A DNA stretch of 64,000 nucleotides from positions 62,001 through 126,000 of the forward strand of contig CAIWCD010000052.1 in assembly GCA_903911145.1 (NCBI GenBank). Direction: 5' to 3'. This document shows, one piece after another, positions 26,616 to 35,900 of the stretch (positions within the stretch are counted from its first letter, which is position 1; every line of letters begins with the position of its first letter). The notes under the pieces are model-generated. The model was given only the letters and a program-made list of their open reading frames with translations. It had not been told where the DNA came from and ran no database searches. The stretch is from an uncultured delta proteobacterium (GTDB taxonomy: Bacteria; Myxococcota; Myxococcia; Myxococcales; 40CM-4-68-19). Made by a program: the position numbers and the translations under genes.

Positions 26616-27583
26616 ATCGCGCCCGGCCGCTCGGCGTCGTCTCGTTCGGCGAGGCGCTCGTTGATTTCCTGCCCTCGGTGCGCGGGCGGCTGCGCGACTG
26701 CGATTCCTTCTCGATGCATTCGGGAGGTGCGCCGGCCAATGTCGCGGTGGGGCTCGCGCGGCTGGGCGTGCCGACCGCGTTCTGCGGCGTGCTCGGCGAC
26801 GATGAGTTCGGCCGCTGGCTCGAGCAGCAGCTCTCTCGTGAAGGCATCGACGCGCGTTTGCGATTTACTCCTGATGCGCCGACCGGCATCTGGTTCATCG
26901 CGCTCGACGCGCAGGGCAATCGCAGCTTCTTCACGCCCACCGGTGCCGGGAGCGCGGACAAGCTGATTCAATCCATCGATATCAACCGCGCAGGTATCGC
27001 TGAGGCGCGCTGGCTGCACACCGGAACGTCGGCCCATATCAAGCCCGAGGCGCGCGCGGCACTGATCGAAGCGCTCACAGACGCGCGCAATGCCGGCACC
27101 CGGACTTCGTGCGACCCCAATCTGCGGCCGCGCCTGTGGCCCGACCTCGGTGAGTTTCGCGCGCTCTGCGAGGCGGCGTTTCCGCTCTGCGATCTGGTGA
27201 AGATCTCCGAGGAGGAGGCGGAGGCCTGCACGGGCGCTGCCGATCCAGAAGAGGCGGCGGAGCGGCTCATTCGCGCGGGCGTGAAGCTCGCGTGCGTGAC
27301 GCTGGCCGAGCGCGGAGTTCTCGCGCGCCGGGGAGACGAGCAGTTCCGGATCGCCGCGCCGCGCGTCGAGGTCGTCGACACCACAGGAGCAGGCGATGGG
27401 TTCGTCGCGGGTCTCTTGTCCCGCCTCGCGCAGCCTGCGTGTCCTGCTCTCGAGGAGCTTCCGCACGATCAGTTGACGAGTGCGCTCACGTTCGCGTGCG
27501 AGATCGGAAGTCGCGTCTGCACCGCAGTGGGCGCGGTCGCGGGGCTCCCTCGCCGGATATCCGCGTTACCGGATATCCGCTGA
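26612..27583 (+). CDS. PfkB-family carbohydrate kinase (fructokinase-like)
   Basis: The 323-residue sugar kinase has ribokinase-family motifs GGAPANVAVGLARLG (residues about 30-45) and DTTGAGDGFVAGL (near residue 255) with the catalytic Asp. The N-terminal VSFGEALVDFLP is typical of fructokinases. GTG at 26612 overlaps the glgP stop as GTGA. A fructokinase would feed sugar phosphates into the pathway served by the phosphorylase, but specificity within PfkB enzymes cannot be read from sequence alone. Confidence 0.88.
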   Translation: MNRARPLGVVSFGEALVDFLPSVRGRLRDCDSFSMHSGGAPANVAVGLARLGVPTAFCGVLGDDEFGRWLEQQLSREGIDARLRFTPDAPTGIWFIALDAQGNRSFFTPTGAGSADKLIQSIDINRAGIAEARWLHTGTSAHIKPEARAALIEALTDARNAGTRTSCDPNLRPRLWPDLGEFRALCEAAFPLCDLVKISEEEAEACTGAADPEEAAERLIRAGVKLACVTLAERGVLARRGDEQFRIAAPRVEVVDTTGAGDGFVAGLLSRLAQPACPALEELPHDQLTSALTFACEIGSRVCTAVGAVAGLPRRISALPDIR

Positions 27584-27596
27584 CACAAATACGCCG

Positions 27597-28844
27597 TCAG
27601 ACCGCTGGAGCAGCTGCCGCGGGGCTTCCCGGACGCGCGTTGCGCAGCAGAATCCCCAGGAGCGCCAGCGACGCGGGCCAGAGGGCCCAGACGCCGAGCA
27701 ACCCTTGCGAGATGAGCGCGCCGCCGATCGCGGGCGAAACGATCTGCGCGACCGACATCAGAGACTGGTTGAGGCCGAGGATGGTCCCCTGCTCATCTCG
27801 GCGCACCGACTGCGTAATGAGCGACGTGAGCGTCGGCCGCAGCACGCCTGAACCGTACGACTGCACCGTCGCGGCGACCGCGAGCACACCGAGTGCAGTC
27901 GCGTTGGTCGTCGTGAGAAACCCGAGCGTCGCGAGCAGTCCGTACCCGAGCATCGCGGAGATGAAGCCGGAGACGATCAGCGGGCGCTCGCCGAATCGCT
28001 TCACGAGGCGACCGATGAGGCCGCCTTGGAGAATGATGCCGAGCAGGCCCGCGTAGGCGAAGACGAAGCCGACCTCGCGCGGGCTGAAGGCGCGGTCGTG
28101 CCAGGTCAAGCGGCGCTCGGCGTAGAGCGCGAATCCCGAGGTGAAGGCGGCGAAGGCGAGCGCGAAGCAGAAGAACTGTGCGAGCAGGCGCGCGAGTTGC
28201 GGGCGGCGGAAGTAGCCCGCGTACGACCCCCAATCGAGGAGCGCGAGGCGCTTGCCGCCGGGGAGCGCCGGCTCTTCGACGAAACCGGGAGGCCGCGGAG
28301 GATTGCGCGCGAGCAGTGTCGCCGTGCAGAGGATGCTCGTCGCGGAGAGCGCAGCGGCGAGATACGCCGGTGCCGCGCCGCCGTACGCGTGCTCGAGCAG
28401 GCCAGATGCGGCCGGGCCGACGAGAAAGCCCAGACCGAATGCGATGCCGATGAGCGCAAACGACTTCGCGCGATCCTTCGGTGCGGTCACGTCTGCGATG
28501 TAGGCCTGCGCGAGCGAGAGATTCCCTGCTGTGCTGCCGTCGATCACGCGGGAGAGGAAGACCATCCAGAGAGCGCTGGAGCGGGCGAGCAGGATGAAGC
28601 CGAGGAACGTGCCGAATTGCGACACGAGCAGCAGCGGCTTGCGGCCCGTGCGGTCGGAAAGCCGCCCCAGGAGCGGACCGGAGACGAGTTGGCAGGCGGC
28701 GTAGACAGAGGTGAGCAGACCCGCCTGCATCGGCGTCGCGCCGAATCGCTCTGCATAGAACGGCAGCAGAGGAAGCACGATCGTCAGGCCGAGCACGTCG
28801 ACGAGGACGATGAGAAAGATCGGCAGCAGCGGTGAGCGCTTCAT
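27597..28844 (-). CDS. MFS transporter, TetA-like (12 TM)
   Basis: The 415-residue membrane protein has about twelve hydrophobic segments. LIVLVDVLGLTIVLPLLPFYAERFGA in TM1 and motif A GRLSDRTGRKPLLL are those of the TetA/DHA1 drug:H+ antiporter group. The ATG at 28844 is the first Met before TM1; a frame extending to 29075 overlaps the divergent gene and is not supported. Substrate unknown; tetracycline or another lipophilic compound is possible. It shares a divergent region with the next MFS gene. Confidence 0.88.
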   Translation of the reverse strand: MKRSPLLPIFLIVLVDVLGLTIVLPLLPFYAERFGATPMQAGLLTSVYAACQLVSGPLLGRLSDRTGRKPLLLVSQFGTFLGFILLARSSALWMVFLSRVIDGSTAGNLSLAQAYIADVTAPKDRAKSFALIGIAFGLGFLVGPAASGLLEHAYGGAAPAYLAAALSATSILCTATLLARNPPRPPGFVEEPALPGGKRLALLDWGSYAGYFRRPQLARLLAQFFCFALAFAAFTSGFALYAERRLTWHDRAFSPREVGFVFAYAGLLGIILQGGLIGRLVKRFGERPLIVSGFISAMLGYGLLATLGFLTTTNATALGVLAVAATVQSYGSGVLRPTLTSLITQSVRRDEQGTILGLNQSLMSVAQIVSPAIGGALISQGLLGVWALWPASLALLGILLRNARPGSPAAAAPAV

Positions 28845-28917
28845 GGGCGGTCGCTTTAGCGGTCGTGCGCTGTGCGTGCAAGCAAACGCGTGTTGCCGCT
28901 CGCTTCCGAGGGAAACT

Positions 28918-28927
28918 CGTGTACACG
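28918..28927. promoter_or_regulatory. Palindrome CGTGTACACG before the plus-strand MFS gene
   Basis: A perfect 10-base palindrome is centred about 14 bases upstream of the ATG at 28936, in the 91-base gap between two divergent MFS genes. It contains the only TA-rich -10-like sequence close to this start. It may be an operator overlapping a promoter, but it is short and could be chance. Confidence 0.3.
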
Positions 28928-28935
28928 AAGGCCGC

Positions 28936-30225
28936 ATGGCCCCGGCCCGCACTCGCTCTGAACTGACGCTCATCCTGCTCGTCGCGGCGGTGCAGTTCGT
29001 CAACATCCTCGACTTCGTGATGGTGATGCCGCTCGGCCCGGACTTCGCGGCGGCGCTGCAGATCCCGATCTCCACCGTCGGCTATGTCGGCGGCGCGTAC
29101 ACCGCGGCGGCCTCGCTCGCTGGGCTTCTGGGCTCGCTCTTCCTCGACAGATTCGACCGCCGGCACGCGCTGGGCGTGGCGATGAGCGGGTTGGTGATCG
29201 CGACGGCGCTCGGCGGTTGCGCGCCGGAACTCGCGCGACTCATCCCGATTCAACTGCTCGCGCATGCGGTCGGCCAACCCGCGACGCTGGTCGCGCTGAT
29301 GTGCGCGCGCGTCCTCGCCGGCCTCTTTGGTGGCCCTGCAACTTCGGTCGCGCTCTCGATCGTCGCAGATCGCATCCCGCCCGAGCGGCGCGGAAGAGCG
29401 ATGGGGATCGTCATGGGCGCATTCGCATTCGCCTCTGTGCTCGGCGTTCCCGCCGGACTCGAAGCGGCCCGGCGCGGCGGTTGGCGCATGCCCTTCTTCG
29501 GGGTTGCAGCGATCGGCGTGCTCGTCGTCGTCGGCGCGATCGCGCTGCTCCCCTCTCTGGCTGGACATGTCGAGGCCGCGCGCAATCGCAACCGCTTCGC
29601 GTTCCTCGCGCTCTTCCGCCGGCCGATCGCGCTGCTCTCCTGGTCGACCACCGCAACCGTCATGATGGCCGGCTTCATCCTCATCCCCAACATCTCTGCC
29701 TATGTGCAGGGAAACCTCGGCTACCCGCGCGCACGACTCGGCCTGCTCTACATGGCAGGCGGCGTCTTCTCGCTCGTGGCAACGCAGGCAGGCGGCAGGA
29801 TCGTCGATCGCATCGGCGCCGCGCGCACGGGCCTGGTGGGCTCGCTGCTCCTCATTGCGACCATCCAGTGTGGCTTTGCGATGGTGACCCCGCCGATCCC
29901 GATCGTCGCACTCTTCATGCTCTTCATGACCGCGATGGGCCTGCGCAACGTGAGCCACCAGACGCTCACGTCGCACGTTCCCGACGGGCCGGAGCGCGCG
30001 GGCTTCATGTCGATCCAATCCTCGGTGCAGCACTTCGCCGCTGCGAGCGGAGCGTTTCTCGCAGCGCACGTACTCGTGGAAGAGAAGGGTAAATTGATTG
30101 GTATGCAAACGATCGCGCACATCTCGATGACCCTCTCCGTCGTCGTGCCGGTGCTCTTCTTCCTCCTCGAGCGGGCGGTGCGCCAGCGCCGACAAGCCCG
30201 CGAGGCCGCTCTGGCTGCGGCCTAG
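28936..30225 (+). CDS. MFS transporter (DHA1-like, 12 TM)
   Basis: The 429-residue membrane protein has about twelve segments. It starts MAPARTRSELTLILLVAAVQFVNILDFVMVMPLGPDF, and LFLDRFDRRHALG forms motif A between TM2 and TM3. It resembles the drug:H+ antiporter or arabinose-efflux (AraJ-like) group. GAAGG lies five bases before the ATG. It is followed after 12 bases by a MATE exporter gene, so the two are probably co-transcribed. Substrate unknown. Confidence 0.87.
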   Translation: MAPARTRSELTLILLVAAVQFVNILDFVMVMPLGPDFAAALQIPISTVGYVGGAYTAAASLAGLLGSLFLDRFDRRHALGVAMSGLVIATALGGCAPELARLIPIQLLAHAVGQPATLVALMCARVLAGLFGGPATSVALSIVADRIPPERRGRAMGIVMGAFAFASVLGVPAGLEAARRGGWRMPFFGVAAIGVLVVVGAIALLPSLAGHVEAARNRNRFAFLALFRRPIALLSWSTTATVMMAGFILIPNISAYVQGNLGYPRARLGLLYMAGGVFSLVATQAGGRIVDRIGAARTGLVGSLLLIATIQCGFAMVTPPIPIVALFMLFMTAMGLRNVSHQTLTSHVPDGPERAGFMSIQSSVQHFAAASGAFLAAHVLVEEKGKLIGMQTIAHISMTLSVVVPVLFFLLERAVRQRRQAREAALAAA

Positions 30226-30237
30226 AGAGCACACGGA

Positions 30238-31653
30238 ATGAGCGTCCCCATCCCGATCGCAGCGGAGGATCTGCCCGCGAACACAGTGGGCGAGGAGCTT
30301 CGCGCGCTGTTCAAGCTGGCCCTGCCGATCGCGGCTGCGCAGGCTGGCATGGCGTTGATGGGCCTCATCGACACAGCGGTCGTCGGTCGTGTCGGCGCGG
30401 GTCCACTCGGCGCAGTCGGACTCGGCAACGGGATCTTCTTCGGGCTCGGCGTGGTCGGCCTCGGCGTGATGATGGGACTCGATCCGCTGATCGCGCAGGC
30501 CGTGGGCGCACAGAATCGCGATCGGGCGCGCGCGCTGCTCTACCAGAGCGGCTGGCTTGCGCTCGGCACGACGGTGATCCTCGCCATTCCGATCGCACTC
30601 GCGCCGCTCTTGCTGCAGCCTTTCGGCGTCGCGCCGGAGGTCGCCCGCGACGCGCGCAACTTCATTCTCTGGCGTCTGCCAGGCCTCCTGCCGATGCTGC
30701 TGTTCACCGGCACGCGCGCCTATCTGCAAGGCATCGGTCGCGTGCGTGCGCTCGTCATCTCGACGGTGATCGCGAACGTCGCGAACCTCGGTCTCGACGT
30801 GCTCTTCGTCTTTGGCAAGGGACCCATCCCCGCGATGGGCGCATCAGGCGCCGGGATCGCGACGAGCATCTGCAGCGCCGTCCAGTTCGCCGTGCTCGCC
30901 TGGGACGCGCGCGCAAACAATGTTGAGTACAAAGGATCGACGCCGCGGGCCGCGCCAGACGTGACTTTGCTGAAGAGCGCACTGCGCGTCGGAATTCCCG
31001 TCGGGCTCCAGCTCGGTGCCGAGACGGGGATCTTCGCGCTCGCGGGTCTGCTCGCCGGTCGCCTCGGCGCGATCGAACTCGCCGCGCACCAGGTCGCGCT
31101 GTCGCTGGCGAGTTTCACGTTCTGTTTCGCGCTCGGCATCGGCAACGCCGCGGCCGTGCGCGTCGGCTGGTCGGTCGGCGCGCGCGATCACCACGCAGTC
31201 CGACGACGCGGATTCTGCGCGCTGGGCGCGGGCGCGGCGATGATGTCGCTCTCTGGACTGGCGTTCCTGATCATCCCCAGAGAGGTTGCGAGCCTGCTTT
31301 CGAATCGCCCGGAGGTCTTGACCGCGACCGTACCGCTGCTCGCCGTCGCGGCCCTCTTCCAGATCGCCGATGGAATCCAGGCGGTCGGCGCGGGTGTGCT
31401 GCGCGGACTTGGTGACACCCGCTTTGCGTTCCTCGCCAATCTCGCGGGCCACTACGCGCTCGGCCTCCCCATCGCGTTGATTTGCGGATTTCTCCTCGAG
31501 CGCGGCGTGCTGGGAATCTGGTGGGGACTCTCCGCCGGACTCTTCGCGGTCGCTGCCGCCCTGCTCGCCCGCTTCGCGCGCGTAGCCGGGCGCTCGTTCG
31601 AGGCGATCGATGCGGCGCCAATCGAGACACATTCGACCTCCTCTTCGCTTTGA
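30238..31653 (+). CDS. MATE family efflux transporter
   Basis: The 471-residue protein has about twelve transmembrane helices in two MatE halves. The first begins LFKLALPIAAAQAGMALMGLIDTAVVGRVG, and the second contains ALRVGIPVGLQLGAETGIFALAGLLAG with the repeat symmetry of the NorM family. These are Na+ or H+ coupled exporters of cationic drugs. It is co-oriented with the preceding MFS gene and separated from the next gene by 52 bases. Confidence 0.92.
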   Translation: MSVPIPIAAEDLPANTVGEELRALFKLALPIAAAQAGMALMGLIDTAVVGRVGAGPLGAVGLGNGIFFGLGVVGLGVMMGLDPLIAQAVGAQNRDRARALLYQSGWLALGTTVILAIPIALAPLLLQPFGVAPEVARDARNFILWRLPGLLPMLLFTGTRAYLQGIGRVRALVISTVIANVANLGLDVLFVFGKGPIPAMGASGAGIATSICSAVQFAVLAWDARANNVEYKGSTPRAAPDVTLLKSALRVGIPVGLQLGAETGIFALAGLLAGRLGAIELAAHQVALSLASFTFCFALGIGNAAAVRVGWSVGARDHHAVRRRGFCALGAGAAMMSLSGLAFLIIPREVASLLSNRPEVLTATVPLLAVAALFQIADGIQAVGAGVLRGLGDTRFAFLANLAGHYALGLPIALICGFLLERGVLGIWWGLSAGLFAVAAALLARFARVAGRSFEAIDAAPIETHSTSSSL

Positions 31654-31705
31654 GCTGCTCGCAATCTGAGCCATCGTGGTCCGCTTGAAATTGCTGGAGC
31701 CCCCA

Positions 31706-32980
31706 ATGCAGCCTCACGACGTCCTCTCGCGCCGAGCGAAGCGAACATCTCTCGTGTTGGCCAACGTCCTCTGTGCGCTCTGCACGGTGGTGGCGGCCCC
31801 GACCGCGCGCGCCGTCGACACGAGCGCCAGCGCGAATCCGGCGAACGATCTGCCGCTCACCGATCTGCCCGACCTGCCGGCAGTGAAGAAGAAGACGCCG
31901 AAGCCGAAGGTGAAGAAGAAGGAGGAGAACGCACAGGTCGACGACGCAACCGGAGGACTGGTCGCCGCACCTCCGACGCAGAGTTCGCTGCCGCCTCCCA
32001 CGCGACTTCCCGACGTTCCGGGGCTTACGCTGTCAACGCACTTCGGCGTCACGCTCGTGCGCAGCCAGCTGCTCGACGAAGCGACGACTGCGGACATCGA
32101 GTCGGGCATGCGAGGCATCGCGTTCCAGGCCCCGATGTCGCAATACCCGATGGTGCTGCGGGCGACGCCGGAAGCGGCCTGCGCGGCGGACGATGATCCC
32201 TGCTTCATCGCCAAGGGAGCCAAGGAAGGAGCCGACACGGTGATCGTCGCCGTCGCCGAGCGGAGCGCCGCGGGGATCACGATGCATCTGCGCGAGCTCT
32301 CGATCTTCGGTCGCCGTCGCGTTTCGGAGAAGCAGATCGAGTCGCCCGATGAGCGCATTTCGCTGAAGGCCGCAACCGAGGGTCTGCTCTGCAAGATGAT
32401 CGTGCCGGCCGGCTGCACCAACGAACTGCTCATCGATGTCGGTCGTGCCGATCTGCTCTACGACGGACGCGTGCTGCCGAAAGGGAACACGGTTCCGATG
32501 CGGCTGGCGCTTCCCGTGGGCCTCGCTCCGCTCTCTGCGCGAGAAGGCGGACGCACCGGTCCGACGCGGCTCGTGCCCGTGCTGCGCGAGAAGATGACCG
32601 GTGTGGCGCTGACCGTGCGCCCCGACGGGGATGGCCTTCCTGCACTCGCGACGCTCTCCGAACTGGATCACCCGCCTGCACCAAGCGCCGCGACCATCGC
32701 GCAGGCTGCACATCGGCGTGCGCTCGTCGGCAAGGTCGCCGGCTTCGGCGTCGCGGGCGCGGGCGTCGTCGTGCTCGCCGCGGGATTCATCGAAGGGCTC
32801 CACGCCCACTCCCTGTTGAGCCAATCGCAGAGCGCCTACGATTCCCATCCGGGAGCCTGGGCGAGCAGCGAACTCTCCACGCTCCACAACGGAAACTCTG
32901 CGGCCAGGACGGCAAATATTCTCTTCATCGCGGGCGGCATCGCAGCCGCTGCGGGCCTGACGTTCGCTTTGACTTTCTAA
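31706..32980 (+). CDS. Secreted membrane-anchored protein, first gene of a duplicated two-gene cassette
   Basis: The protein has about 424 residues, with an N-terminal signal (SLVLANVLCALCTVVAAPTARA), then a Pro/Lys-rich spacer (KKKTPKPKVKKK). A domain with EAACAADDDPCFIAKGAKEGADTVIVAV follows, whose Cys pair and following Gly/Ala pattern resemble the CsgG/LpoB-like protein at 21051. The C-terminus has two hydrophobic segments (about 342-365 and 402-424), and the last residues ANILFIAGGIAAAAGLTF end at the stop. It is probably anchored in the inner membrane with the domain in the periplasm. The stop TAA overlaps the ATG of the large lipoprotein as TAATG. ATG at 31706 follows CTGGAG; an upstream in-frame start at 31676 adds 10 residues. 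Function unknown. Confidence 0.7.
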   Translation: MQPHDVLSRRAKRTSLVLANVLCALCTVVAAPTARAVDTSASANPANDLPLTDLPDLPAVKKKTPKPKVKKKEENAQVDDATGGLVAAPPTQSSLPPPTRLPDVPGLTLSTHFGVTLVRSQLLDEATTADIESGMRGIAFQAPMSQYPMVLRATPEAACAADDDPCFIAKGAKEGADTVIVAVAERSAAGITMHLRELSIFGRRRVSEKQIESPDERISLKAATEGLLCKMIVPAGCTNELLIDVGRADLLYDGRVLPKGNTVPMRLALPVGLAPLSAREGGRTGPTRLVPVLREKMTGVALTVRPDGDGLPALATLSELDHPPAPSAATIAQAAHRRALVGKVAGFGVAGAGVVVLAAGFIEGLHAHSLLSQSQSAYDSHPGAWASSELSTLHNGNSAARTANILFIAGGIAAAAGLTFALTF

Positions 32981-35900
32981 TGCGCACCCTCGACGAAACG
33001 ACACCCATGCGCACGCCTTCGCTTCGCTTCTGCCTCGCTCTCTGCGCCCTGCTCTTCGGCGCTGCGCTCGCCGGATGCTCGCCGCTCAGCCTCGGCACCT
33101 GCTCGTCCAATGCAGACTGCAAGAGCGGCTCGACCTGCGACTTTGGCCAATCGCCCGCGGTCTGCGTGATCAATGCTGGCGCGTGTTTCCCGGCCTGTCC
33201 CGATGGCCGCACCTGCCAGGATGGCGTCTGCGTCGGCGTCATCTGCGCGCCCGCGTGCACGCCCGGAACGCAGACCTGCAATCCCGTCGACGGCGGCTGC
33301 ATCACGGTGACGGAGCCGGTCATTACCGTCACGAGCCCGGCGGCCGGCTCGTTCGCGGGCGCGCAGCTTCAGGCAACAGCCGACGCCGTCGCACCAGGCG
33401 GAGTCTCGGCGTTGAAATTCGAGGTGCACCAGAACAGCACGGTTGTCGCGCAAGGAACTGGCGCGGCCCACCCGACCGGGAGCGATCCGTCCAACTGGTC
33501 GGGCATCGCCGACTTGAGCGCGCTCGACGGCGGAAGCGATGGACCCGCGTTTCTCTACGCCGTCGCCACGCTCGATGGCGGCGTCCATGCGCTGAGCCCG
33601 CCTGTCGCAATCACCATTGATCGCACCGGGCCCGAACTCCTTGCGCTCAGCGATGGCCGCACGTCGTTCTACAGCGGCGGCGCGACCGCACAGGTCCAGA
33701 TCCAGGTCAAGGACACGGGCGCCGGGATCGCCCCGGGAGCGCAGGCGACGCTCGCGTTCATCGGCGTCACGCATGCGCCCACGACTGCAACGGTGAGCGA
33801 CGCTGGCATCGCGTCCTTCGCCATCGCACTCGACGACGTGCTTGGCCCTCCATCCGCGAACACGACAGTCGCCTTCTCCGTCTCCTCGACGGACGCGGTG
33901 GGAAACTCGTCGACGCTGGTGGGGAACGCCAAAGAGGTGCTCCAGATCGATCGCCTCCCGCCGAGCGGAATGGTCGACGCAAACCCCGGCTGGCACTCGC
34001 AAGCAGAGCAGGTCGTCGTCACCGGAACCATCAGCGACCCTGGAGGCAGCATCACCGGTGGACAGAGCGCGGTCGTGCTCTCGCACGCTGGCACCACCCT
34101 CGCGACCGCCACCATCGCGGTCGGTGCTGGCCTCATCACCAACGGCACCTGGAGCGCCACGATCGATCTATCGGCGCAGACATTCCCGTTCGGCTTCGAA
34201 GGCGCATGGACGCTCACGGCAACGCTCACCGACGCAGCAGGGAACAGCGCCACCGCGGCGGGAGCGCTCCTCGTCGACGCGAGCGCGCCGCAGATCTCGA
34301 ATGTGCAGCTGCTTACGGCGAGCCGACATGACGGCGGCATCTACGACACCGACGCGGGCCCGCTCGCGTTCTCCGCGCAGATCAGCGACGCCACTGGAGT
34401 CGCGCGCGCGCGATTTTCGTACCAGGGCCAATCGCCGATCGCGGGCACGTCGAGCGACGGGGGCTTCTGGCTCTTCACCGTGCCTGCGCCGATCGGGAAC
34501 TACGACAACCAGGCGCTCGCGTTCACGCTCAGCGCTGATGATCTCTTCGCAGATGGCGGCGCGCCGGGAAGCGCCGGGGCCTTGCACCGTGCGGCCGCGA
34601 ACGGCAGCACTCTCTTCGACAACACTCCACCGCAGCTCACGATCAGCAGTGCGAGCGATGCGGGCTGGTATGTGCGCAACCTGCCTGCCGGTGGGGCTGC
34701 GATGCTCGAGATCGACGTGGCGATCAGCGACGGCAGCGGAGTCGCGGATGGCGGCGCTGCACCGAAGATGGTTATCAATGGCAACAATTCCAGTCCGGTC
34801 GCGCCCACCGCGAACAACGGCAGCGCGTACGTGTTCTTCCTCGACGCGACGCTCGCGCAGTCCGGCCAGGCGAGCGCCCTGAACTTCGTGGTGACCGCGC
34901 AGGATCTTCTCGGCAACAGCCGCAGCGCAGCGGGTTCGCGCAACATCGACGACGTGCCGCCGAGCATCACCGGGCTGCAGATCTACCGCTCGAGCGATGC
35001 GCCACCGGGAGGAGGAGTCGTCGGCTATCCAACGCAGCAGCAAGGAACAGGGCACGACGGAACCGCGTTCATCTTCAACGATCCGCTCACCGTCGGCGGC
35101 ACCGTGAACGAGCAAGGCGCCGGCACGCTCACGCTCAACGTGCAGGTCAATGGTGCGCAGACCGACGGAGGCACGACGACGGGCCAGGCGATCGCGTTGG
35201 CCTCGAGCGACGCAGGGACGTTCGACTTCGCGCAAGCAGTGCAGCTCAACGACCCGCGAAGTGGAGCGTTCAACATGCGGCTCGCGGACATCGGCCAGCC
35301 CGGCTTCCCGACGGGGACGATGTCGATTGCTCTGCGCGTCGAGGATGCTGCGATGCTCCCCGACGGCGGCCCTGCGCACCACGGCAGCAGCACCAACACA
35401 AGCGTGAACGTCACCCGCTTTCTCTGGCAGTCGGGGCTGACCGGCCTGGTGAACACGCACAACACCTATTCGCCGGGGATCGCTGGCTTCGCGCTTCACC
35501 CGAGCGGCGCGCTGATCGTGACAGGCGCGGCCAGCAACAATTCGGTGAATGCGAATCTCGTCTGGGCGCTCGACACGAACGACAACGGGAATCAACTCTG
35601 GAGCTGGGGTGGATACGACAACGGGAGCAACAACACCGTGGGAAACTCGAGCGACGCGCCTGCGATCGGCGCGGGTGACGCGACCACCGCTCCCATCTAT
35701 GTGTCGTCGTTCGGTGGGTATCTGACCGCACTCAACGCGGATGGAGGCGTGCGCTGGCAACTCGACCAGTCCGGGACCGCGGCCTTCGTCACAACGCCGA
35801 CGGTCGTGGAGACGAGCTTCCAGAACGCACTCGGAATCGCCACGCCCATCGAAGAGCTGATCGTTCCCGCGGGCGCGCTCTACACCGTCTTCGCCGACCC

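Noticed and set aside
27793-30729. A 978-codon open frame on the minus strand across the MFS/MFS region
   Set aside because: The product is dominated by Arg, Glu, His and Ala without hydrophobic core or motif. It lies antisense to one transporter and out of frame within another. It is a shadow of high-G+C codon use.
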